In this document: positions 57,497-64,000 of the stretch, piece after piece | Position numbering within the stretch: position 1 is the stretch's first letter | How the letters are laid out: each line of letters starts with the position of its first letter | NCBI GenBank assembly: GCA_964475955.1 | Contig: CAYYZY010000001.1 | Coordinates: 54,168-118,167 of the forward strand | From: DATKZH01 sp964475955 | Lineage (GTDB): Bacteria; Planctomycetota; Planctomycetia; Pirellulales; Thermoguttaceae | DNA: 64,000 nt | Reading direction: 5' to 3' | Position numbers and translations under genes: made by a program | Notes under the pieces: model-generated | Told to the model about the DNA's origin: nothing | Databases searched by the model: none | The model's input: the letters and a program-made list of their open reading frames with translations, nothing else

Positions 57497-60244
57497 TTAC
57501 GGCCCGGCAAGCTGCAATCGGGCGTCGAGCACCTTGCGGATTCGGGCGGCGCTCTGTTCGAGGTGGGCCCGGGTGTAGGTGTCGAGTTGGGCCTTGCGGG
57601 CGAGGACCTCCTTGATGCGGGCCTCCAGCGACCCGAGCTCGACGTAGGCGACCGTCTGGCAATCCTCGGGGGCCGTCGTCCTGCCCATGGCCAGGTTCGA
57701 CAGCCGCTCGAGGTAGCGCCGCTGGAGGTTCCGCCGGAGGCTGCGGATGGCCGGCTTGCGGTTGGTGAACTTGCCGTCGCGGAGCTTCTCCATCTCGGCG
57801 AAAACCGCCGCGGTGAGCCCCTCGATCAGTTCGGCGGCCGTGAACGCGTCCTGGCCGGCCGGCACCTTGAGCTCGCTGTCGCAGAGCCTCGCGAGCGTGG
57901 TCGACGAGAGGAGCTGGCCCAGCACGCGGTCCTGCCAGGCGAGCACCACTTCGTGCACCGGGTAGTCGCTGCGATCGCTCGTCTCGACGCCCCAGTGCGA
58001 CCACTTCGACGAGCCCAGGTGGTTGTACAGCTCCGGGGGGAACTCGTACGAATCGGGCGCGAAGACCTGCTGCTTGAGAAATCCCAGGGCCTCGCGCTGC
58101 CGCTTCGCTTCCACCACCACGAACGGGGGCCGGGCGTTCGGGTCGCCCTTGTGGTCGCGGTGGACGTAGAGCCCCCCGATGAACCGCCCGGCGTAGTACA
58201 TGGCGTCGGCCCGGTATCCCAGAAGCACGTTGAAGGCCCGTCGCACGCGCGCGTACCCTTCGCCTTCTTCGGCCATCCGCTCGACGAGGTCGGGCCACAA
58301 CTGGTTGATCAGCTTCACCCTGCGCCGGGCGTACGCGAGCGGGTCTTTGCCCAGGTCGAATCGGTTGCTCAGCGGATCGGGGTCGACGCTGCGCGTGTCT
58401 CCGTCGGTCGCGAAGTCCAGGCCCGGCTCCGCGCAGCGCGAAGCGATCTTCTTCAGCTCCGAAAGCTCGGCGGTCGTCCCGCCGCTGAGCGGCTTGTAGC
58501 CGTACTCGATGGCCCAGTAGTCGTATTTGCCGATCGTCGCGCTGAAGTAGTCGCCCTGCTCCTCGCCCTCCGGCGCGAAGTTGGCCGGCAGGTAGTCCAT
58601 GACCGAGGCGGCCAGGCCCGTCTCCCGCGTCTTTTGGGGATCGTCGATTTCGTCGAGCTTCAAGAAGGTGCTTCCCTTGAAGTTGTGCCGCAGCCCGAGC
58701 GTGTGCCCCACCTCGTGCATGACGGTTTCCTTGATGCCCTGCATGACGAAGTCGCGGAACTCCGCGCTCGACGGCCCCTTGGCGGCTTCGGCCAGGACCA
58801 ACGCGCCGAAGGCCATCTGCTCGGCCATCCCCTCGCTGAACTCGCCGTCGTGCTGGTAGCGGCGGCCGAACCACGACTGGAGACTGTGGGCCGGATCGCC
58901 GCGGCCCTCCGGGTCGATGAGCGCGGCGGCCGAGTCGTCGTCCCCGCCGGGCGTCATCACGTCGTACTGCAAGCGCCACGCCTCCAAGAAATCGGCGTCG
59001 AATACGACGTCGGCGTCGAGGATCTCGCCGGTGGTCGGATTCACCCGGCTCGGCCCCATCGCGAAGCCCGCGCAGGAGGTGATCCAGCGGAACGTGTTGT
59101 AGTTGATGTCCTCGGGGTCCCAATCGGCGTCGTCGGGCTGCTGCCGCACTTCGATGGCGTTGGCCAGTCCGATCTTCTCGAACGCCCGGTTCCACTCCAA
59201 AATTCCCTCGCGAACCGGTTTGCGGTACTCGAAGGGGACCGTCTTCTCGAGCCAGAAGATGATCGGCTTCTTGGGAGGCGACAGCTCGGCCGACGAGTCG
59301 GCCCTGCGGAGATCCCAGCGGTTGACGTACCGGACGAAACGGTCCTCGCGCGACTTCTTCGAAAAGTCCTTGAGCACGGTGAGGAAATACCCCACGCGGT
59401 CGTCGGCCAGGCGCGGCTGGTAGCCGGTGCTGGGCAAGCGGCTGATCGAATAGTGGACGTTGATCGTCACGCCGCGGCTGTCGGGGACCGTGTCGAACTC
59501 CACCGACCCGCTCGACGCGTACGTGGCCGCCACCTCCACCTCGACGTTGTCCTTGAACCCTTTGACCGAGGCCCAGCTCGACTTGTCCCGCGAAAACGTG
59601 AAGCCCCGCAACACGCTCGAAATGCGCGGCAGGTCGCTCATCAACACCGACGTCAGGTCGACCACGAACCCGCCGGAAGGGCTCACCGTTGCGATCGGCA
59701 GGCTGAACAGCACGCTGTCGGTGTAGGCCAGTTCCACCGCCTTCGCCTCGGGGCTTCCCTCCTTGGCCGTGAACCGGACATTGCGACGCACGACCTGGAT
59801 TCGGTCGCCCGTCTTGCGAAACTGCCAGATCCAGTCGTCGCCGAATCCCCAGGTCATTCCTCCCAGAATGGGGGATTCCCCGATCCCTCGTGCGATCGAG
59901 ATCAGCACGATCAGGTCCTTGTTCAGCGTGCTGCCGGTGATCTCGCCGTAGAGCTTCTCGTCCTTGCGATACAGCTTGATCAGGCCCTCGATCTCCTTGG
60001 CGTCTTCAAGCACCTCCGAAAAGGCCGGGAACTTCGATTTCGACCCGCCCCCCGACGCACCCGCGCCCGACGAGGAGGACTCGCCAGCCGGCGCCTTGAT
60101 CTCGTCCAGGTCCTGCTTGGCCGCGGGCTTCCGGTCGCCGTCGGCGTCGTTGCCCGAAGGGGGATCGGCCTGAACCGACGAGATCACGGGTAGCAAACAT
60201 GCAAGACTTATGGATAATGCGGCGTTTCTGGAAACTCTTGGCAT
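57497..60244 (-). CDS. Exported zinc-dependent metalloprotease (DUF5117-type)
   Basis: 915 residues from ATG 60244. Signal peptide AALSISLACLLPVISSVQA and a low-complexity Ser/Gly region (ESSSSGAGASGGGSKSKFPA). FEKIGLANAIEVRQQPDDAD and RVNPTTGEILDADVVFDADF lie before the catalytic site. HEVGHTLGLRHNFKGST is an HExxHxxGxxH zinc site of the metzincin kind, with the Met-turn probably VMDYLPANF. This is the plan of DUF5117/DUF4953 proteases of planctomycetes and Bacteroidetes. The full length seems intact. It is divergent from the APH-like gene. Confidence 0.92.
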   Translation of the reverse strand: MPRVSRNAALSISLACLLPVISSVQADPPSGNDADGDRKPAAKQDLDEIKAPAGESSSSGAGASGGGSKSKFPAFSEVLEDAKEIEGLIKLYRKDEKLYGEITGSTLNKDLIVLISIARGIGESPILGGMTWGFGDDWIWQFRKTGDRIQVVRRNVRFTAKEGSPEAKAVELAYTDSVLFSLPIATVSPSGGFVVDLTSVLMSDLPRISSVLRGFTFSRDKSSWASVKGFKDNVEVEVAATYASSGSVEFDTVPDSRGVTINVHYSISRLPSTGYQPRLADDRVGYFLTVLKDFSKKSREDRFVRYVNRWDLRRADSSAELSPPKKPIIFWLEKTVPFEYRKPVREGILEWNRAFEKIGLANAIEVRQQPDDADWDPEDINYNTFRWITSCAGFAMGPSRVNPTTGEILDADVVFDADFLEAWRLQYDVMTPGGDDDSAAALIDPEGRGDPAHSLQSWFGRRYQHDGEFSEGMAEQMAFGALVLAEAAKGPSSAEFRDFVMQGIKETVMHEVGHTLGLRHNFKGSTFLKLDEIDDPQKTRETGLAASVMDYLPANFAPEGEEQGDYFSATIGKYDYWAIEYGYKPLSGGTTAELSELKKIASRCAEPGLDFATDGDTRSVDPDPLSNRFDLGKDPLAYARRRVKLINQLWPDLVERMAEEGEGYARVRRAFNVLLGYRADAMYYAGRFIGGLYVHRDHKGDPNARPPFVVVEAKRQREALGFLKQQVFAPDSYEFPPELYNHLGSSKWSHWGVETSDRSDYPVHEVVLAWQDRVLGQLLSSTTLARLCDSELKVPAGQDAFTAAELIEGLTAAVFAEMEKLRDGKFTNRKPAIRSLRRNLQRRYLERLSNLAMGRTTAPEDCQTVAYVELGSLEARIKEVLARKAQLDTYTRAHLEQSAARIRKVLDARLQLAGP

Positions 60245-60378
60245 GGCTGGCTCTCAGTGGGGTGGGGTTACTCAATGGGGAAGGCGATGTGGGCAGGATC
60301 AAGCCTGGGTGGGAAGGCCGATTCGCCTCGTCAAATATAGCCCACATTGCCCGGATCGCCGTCCCAAAGGCCCGGGGG

Positions 60379-60408
60379 CCCCACAAGTGGGGCGATATTT
60401 GGTACAAT
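60379..60408 (+). promoter_or_regulatory. Palindrome and -10 box before the APH-like gene
   Basis: CCCCAC-AA-GTGGGG (60379-60392) is a perfect inverted repeat followed by GCGATATTTGG and TACAAT (60403-60408), a -10-like box 58 bases before the start. The layout repeats that before dnaJ. Confidence 0.4.
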
Positions 60409-60466
60409 TGGCGACGGACGCAGCGCCAAAAGGTCTCTCCAATCCCCCAAGGCGGCGGGTCAGCTC

Positions 60467-61474
60467 ATGGCTACCGATTGGGACGTGGTCAGCGTGCTGG
60501 CGGGCTATCCGGGCGACTATCGCTCGGCCGAGATCCGCCCGTTGGGCTCGGCCGGTGGCTTCAGCGGCGCGCGTTTCTGGCGGATCGAGACGCACGACGG
60601 CCCCCTCTGCCTCCGGCGCTGGCCCCGGTTCCGCCCCCTTGTGGAGCGGTTGGAGTTCATTCAGGCGGTGCTGTGGCACGTCGTGCGGGAAGGCTTTCCT
60701 CTGGCCCCCTTGCCGCTTTGCACGCGCTCGCGCAAGGGCTACGTTCGCCGCATCGGCTTCCTTTGGGAGCTTGCCCCTTGGATGCCGGGCGAAGCCGACT
60801 TCTGGGAGCACCCGAGCGACGAGAAGCTCGCGGCGGCCCTGCGCGCCCTGGCCGAGTTCCACGTGGCGGCCGCCACGTTCCCCCTCCCCGACCCGCCCGC
60901 CGGCCCTTCGCCCGGCATCTGCGAGCGGCGCGACCGGCTCGAAGCGTGGATGCTCGGCGACCTGGACCGGCTCCGCGCGGCCGTCGAGCCGGGCCGTTGG
61001 CCGGCCCTCAAGGAACGGGCCGCGAAGCTGTTCCGGCTGATACCCCGCGGTTCCGACGAGCTGCGCGTGTTGCTCGATGCGGCCGTTCGACTGCCCGTCC
61101 CCCGGCAGCCGTGTATTCGCGACGTGTGGCACAACCACGTGCTCTACCAGGGAAGCCGGGTGAGCGGCCTGATCGACTTCGGATCGATGGCGGCCGACAA
61201 CGTGGCGGCCGACGTCGCCCGGCTGCTGGGCAGCATGGCACGCGACGACGCCCACCTCTGGCAGGTGGGCCTCGACGCCTACCAGTCGATCCGCCCCCTC
61301 TCCGAGCCCGAGGTGTCGCTGGTTTACGCCTTCGATCGCAGCAACGTGGTGATGTCGGGGCTGACCTGGATCAACTGGCTCTACCTTCAGCGGCGGACGT
61401 TCGACGACTGGGACGCCATCCCGCCGCGCCTCGACGACATCATCGCCCGGCTCGAGCGGCTCGTCGAAGGATAG
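60467..61474 (+). CDS. Aminoglycoside-phosphotransferase-like kinase
   Basis: 335 residues from ATG 60467. The N-lobe has GSAGGFSGARFWRIETHDGP and LCLRRWPRF (the lysine of protein kinases is not obvious). The catalytic loop CIRDVWHNHVLYQG keeps the aspartate and asparagine of the APH pattern but the canonical HGD histidine is an arginine. SGLIDFGSMAADNVAADVAR is the metal-binding DFG-like motif. This fold phosphorylates small molecules such as homoserine, choline or antibiotics; the substrate is unknown and resistance should not be assumed. Confidence 0.85.
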   Translation: MATDWDVVSVLAGYPGDYRSAEIRPLGSAGGFSGARFWRIETHDGPLCLRRWPRFRPLVERLEFIQAVLWHVVREGFPLAPLPLCTRSRKGYVRRIGFLWELAPWMPGEADFWEHPSDEKLAAALRALAEFHVAAATFPLPDPPAGPSPGICERRDRLEAWMLGDLDRLRAAVEPGRWPALKERAAKLFRLIPRGSDELRVLLDAAVRLPVPRQPCIRDVWHNHVLYQGSRVSGLIDFGSMAADNVAADVARLLGSMARDDAHLWQVGLDAYQSIRPLSEPEVSLVYAFDRSNVVMSGLTWINWLYLQRRTFDDWDAIPPRLDDIIARLERLVEG

Positions 61475-61768
61475 CCTGCCAGCCGGGACGGGAGATGGCT
61501 GGCCGACCTGACCTGTCGGCACCGCCCTCCGCGGCCGTCCTCCTTCGACGGAGCGAAGTGTCCTGCAACATTCATACCGTTTCCGCCGTTCTCCCGGCCG
61601 CGTTCCCCGCAAGGCGGCTTTTCGCGGGCGAGGCGACCGGGATAATGACCTTGAGTTTCGCGAGGGCCCTGGGGGCGCCTCGCCTCGAAGTGCCGTTGCT
61701 CGGGAGGAACCCGAGCCATAAAGTAACGTTCGTTTTCAGGCCCCTGTTCGAGAACCGGTGAGGGAGCT

Positions 61769-63814
61769 ATGGTTCGAGTCGATTGGCGTTTCCGGATACT
61801 CTGTGCGGTCGTGATTCTGGGACTATTGGGCCCTTCCGCGAGTCTCGGCGCCCAGCCGGGCGAGGGGGCCGGAGGTACCTCCTTCGACGCGTTCGGCAAC
61901 TCAATCGGGGCGGCCGAGGAGGCGGTCGTCTCGGTCACGGGGCAGTTCACGGCGCCCAGCGACGACGCGCCCGCGCGCCTTTTCGTCACCGCCAAGATCG
62001 AGCCGGGCTGGCACATCTACTCGATCACGCAGGCTCCCGGCGGGCCGATCCGAACGAAGATTGAACTGGCCCCGTCGGAGGCGTACCGGCTCGCCGACGA
62101 TTTCACGGCCGCGCGTCCCCCGGATCGCAAGGTGGAGCCGCTCTTCCAGGGGCTCACGGTGGAGTCGCATCACGACGAGATCACCTGGTACGCCCCCATC
62201 AAATTCGCCCCCGGCGTCGATCCGGCCAACCTGATGATCGAAGGGACGGTCCGCGCCCAGCCGTGCGACACGGAGACCGGCGTCTGCCTCCCGCCGACGC
62301 CGTTCCCCTTCGTCGCCCGCCTGGGGTCGGGCCTCGACGTGCCCGAGGCCGCGCGGGCATCGGGCGCCGTCCAGCCGGCCGACACCGAGGCCGCGGAGTC
62401 GCCCCCGCCGAAAGCCGCTGCGGAGGCGCCGGCGGAGGCGGACCTGGGACGCATCCCCTGGGTTCGCGTGAAGACGTTCGCCGAAGTCAACGCGCTGGTC
62501 GGCGGCCGCATCGATCTCGGCGACCTCGAGGCGAACGTCCGCGACGCGGAAACCGGCGCCAATCCGGGCCAAGACCGGGGCCCGCTGTGGGCCGTATGGC
62601 TCGTGCTCATCGGGTTCGGCGGCGGCATCCTGCTGAATGTCATGCCCTGCGTGCTCCCGGTCATCGGCCTGAAGATCTTCTCCTTCGTCAACCAGTCGGG
62701 TGAGGATCGCTTTCGGGCGTTCCTGCTCAATGCGTCGTTCTCCGCGGGCTTGATCTCGGTCTTTCTCCTGCTGGCCGGCCTGGCGGCGGGGATGAACTTG
62801 CAGTGGGGCGGCCAGTTTCAATACCCCTGGTTCAACGTGACCATGGCCGTGGTCGTGTTCGCCATGGGACTCAGCTTCCTGGGCGTGTGGGAGATTCCCA
62901 TCCCCGGTTTCGTGGGGTCGGGCAAGACGGCCGATCTGGCCCAGCGCGAGGGCCTCGCCGGGGCCTTCTTCATGGGGATCATCACCACGCTTCTGGCCAC
63001 GCCGTGCACGGGGCCGGGCATGGCCCTCGCGGTGACCATGGTGATGTCGGAGCCCCCGCCCCTGATCTTCGCCGTCTTTCTCTCCGTCGGGTTGGGCATG
63101 GCCAGCCCCTATTTGCTGATCGGCGTGTTCCCGCGCCTGGTCGCCTTCCTGCCGAAGCCGGGGGCGTGGATGGAGACCTTCAAGCAGGTGATGGGCTTCG
63201 TGCTCCTGGCGACCACCGTCTGGATCCTCAGCTTCATCCACTGGCCGTACCTGGTGCCCACCATCGGCCTGATGTTCGGCGTGTGGGGGGCCTGCTGGTG
63301 GATCCAGCGCAAGGCCGTGGCGAAAACGTCGGAGAAGCTGCTCGGTTGGGGCGAGGGCGTCGCGTTCGCCGGGCTGGTTTGGGTGTTCATGTTCCCCGGC
63401 CTGTTCGGCATCCCGGGGCTTCAATCGGTGATGAACGAGCGTTGGGAGCTTGCCACCGAAGACGTGCGGGGGGCCTCCATCGCGCCGGGGCGCTACACCT
63501 TGATGGTCGACTTCACGGCCGACTGGTGCGTCAACTGCAAGGTGGTCGAGGCCACCGTGCTCGAGACCGACGCCGTGCGCGCGCTGGTCGACCGCAACCG
63601 CGTCGTGCCCGTCAAGTTCGACATGACCACGAGCCCCGAAGACGACGAGACCAAGCGGTTCGTCCAGGCCGTGCGCGCCGCGCAGCCGTCGCTGGCCATC
63701 CTCCCGGCGAGCGACCCCGACCGCCCCACGGCGATCCTCCGCGGCCTGTATCCGCAGCGGCCCGTGCTCGAAGGTTTGGAGAAAGCCGGCCCGTCCATCG
63801 ACGTGCCGGGCTGA
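61769..63814 (+). CDS. Thiol:disulfide interchange protein of DsbD type
   Basis: 681 residues from ATG 61769. After the signal (ILCAVVILGLLGPSASLGA) an N-terminal DsbD-alpha-like domain follows, with PGWHIYSITQAPGGPIRTKI and the cysteine pair AQPCDTETGVCLPP. The central membrane domain has NVMPCVLPVIGLKIFSF and LLATPCTGPGMALAVTM, the two cysteines that pass electrons across the membrane. The C-terminus is a thioredoxin domain with DFTADWCVNCKVVEATV. All three electron-relay modules are present, so this should send reductant from the cytoplasm to periplasmic proteins. The upstream 294 bases show nothing definite. Confidence 0.95.
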   Translation: MVRVDWRFRILCAVVILGLLGPSASLGAQPGEGAGGTSFDAFGNSIGAAEEAVVSVTGQFTAPSDDAPARLFVTAKIEPGWHIYSITQAPGGPIRTKIELAPSEAYRLADDFTAARPPDRKVEPLFQGLTVESHHDEITWYAPIKFAPGVDPANLMIEGTVRAQPCDTETGVCLPPTPFPFVARLGSGLDVPEAARASGAVQPADTEAAESPPPKAAAEAPAEADLGRIPWVRVKTFAEVNALVGGRIDLGDLEANVRDAETGANPGQDRGPLWAVWLVLIGFGGGILLNVMPCVLPVIGLKIFSFVNQSGEDRFRAFLLNASFSAGLISVFLLLAGLAAGMNLQWGGQFQYPWFNVTMAVVVFAMGLSFLGVWEIPIPGFVGSGKTADLAQREGLAGAFFMGIITTLLATPCTGPGMALAVTMVMSEPPPLIFAVFLSVGLGMASPYLLIGVFPRLVAFLPKPGAWMETFKQVMGFVLLATTVWILSFIHWPYLVPTIGLMFGVWGACWWIQRKAVAKTSEKLLGWGEGVAFAGLVWVFMFPGLFGIPGLQSVMNERWELATEDVRGASIAPGRYTLMVDFTADWCVNCKVVEATVLETDAVRALVDRNRVVPVKFDMTTSPEDDETKRFVQAVRAAQPSLAILPASDPDRPTAILRGLYPQRPVLEGLEKAGPSIDVPG

Positions 63815-63855
63815 ATCGCCCCTGACCGGCAGCAGGCCCACTTCCTCGTTCCCAG

Positions 63856-63940
63856 AAAATGGGGTCGGGGCTCATTTTGTGGCACGCGCATGGGAAGTGT
63901 CAGGTGGTCTTCGGACAAAATGAGACCCGACCCGATTTTT
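63856..63940. repeat. Palindromic repeat family C, copy 2 (inverted)
   Basis: GAAAATGGGGTCGGGGCTCA on the left and TGAGACCCGACCCGATTTTT on the right. The middle (CACGCGCATGGGAAGTGTCA and GGTGGTCTTCGGA) is the reverse complement of the middle of copy 1 at 16352-16437 with a few changes, so this copy is inverted. The rest of the window, 63941-64000, holds no feature. Confidence 0.85.
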
Positions 63941-64000
63941 ATTTTCGTAAGACTTCACTCGTCTGGAGTGGATTTGGGGTCGGGGAGTGGGGGGAGTTGG

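Noticed and set aside
57563..60193. Antisense open frame of 876 codons over the metalloprotease
   Set aside because: Val/Arg/Gly/Leu-rich with no family sequence; the protease frame has a clear zinc site.
60467..61474. Antibiotic resistance gene
   Set aside because: Only the APH fold is visible; the catalytic HGD histidine is replaced and nothing in the context suggests resistance.

Overview
The window is a high-GC bacterial chromosome segment that reads as Planctomycetota, most likely a Pirellulales-like lineage. The evidence is a set of planctomycete hallmarks side by side: a TIGR03067-type secreted domain, an SHD1-domain secreted protein, a tiny basic protein of DUF6800 character, an arylsulfatase, a rhamnogalacturonan-lyase-like protein, a parallel beta-helix protein, a DUF5117-type zinc metalloprotease, a lipoprotein form of FlgI, and two GroELs around one GroES. 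Genes are short-spaced, GTG and TTG starts are common, and there are no insertion sequences, CRISPR arrays or rRNA genes. One tRNA gene, Leu(GAG), is present.

Layout. 0-6 kb: sulfatase end, FGGY sugar kinase, Gfo/Idh/MocA oxidoreductase, small basic protein, TPR glycosyltransferase. 5.9-8.9 kb: a leftward argC-argJ-K+ channel operon behind a recognisable promoter. 9-10.7 kb: decayed genes (a chimera ending in an alpha-L-fucosidase discoidin domain, and a frameshifted winged-helix gene). 10.7-15.7 kb: a Bat (aerotolerance-type) operon batA-batB-batC/D-batE with translational overlaps, but with truncated or deleted parts. 16.8-25.2 kb: FlgI-HEAT lipoprotein, SMC, an alpha/beta hydrolase, a QueD-like enzyme and FliG. 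25.4-32.1 kb (leftward): AAA ATPase, beta-helix protein, SHD1 protein, a broken PAS phosphatase and prfB with its programmed frameshift. 32.5-40.9 kb: mnmA, PH-like membrane protein, HAD phosphatase, shortened lyase-like protein, tRNA-Leu, a GAF-SpoIIE phosphatase, dapB and a Tat-exported TIM-barrel protein. 41.3-46 kb: a large PQQ-type beta-propeller and two secreted proteins. 46.9-55 kb: M42 peptidase, then the stress block groEL1-groES-groEL2, dnaJ-grpE, an FmdB zinc ribbon and YacG. 55.4-63.8 kb: membrane protein, GlnB, metalloprotease, APH-like kinase and a DsbD-type reductase.

How it fits together. The stress block is the most coherent unit: groEL1 has an upstream sequence matching the sigma-54 consensus exactly, an intrinsic terminator follows groEL2, and dnaJ-grpE restarts downstream of a palindrome-containing promoter candidate. 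argC and argJ form an arginine-biosynthesis pair. The sugar kinase, oxidoreductases, lyase-like protein and sulfatase fit the polysaccharide-degrading life of planctomycetes.

Two themes stand out. First, at least four families of short palindromic dispersed repeats (REP/MITE-like) occupy the intergenic spaces; two families have copies in opposite orientation about 40-47 kb apart. Second, an unusual number of genes look internally deleted, truncated or frameshifted (fucosidase, K+ channel, batA, batD, PAS phosphatase, lyase-like protein, winged-helix gene). This is either real genome erosion or a sign of misassembly, and it should be checked before individual gene calls in those places are trusted. 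I did not find a convincing new multi-gene defence or biosynthetic system.
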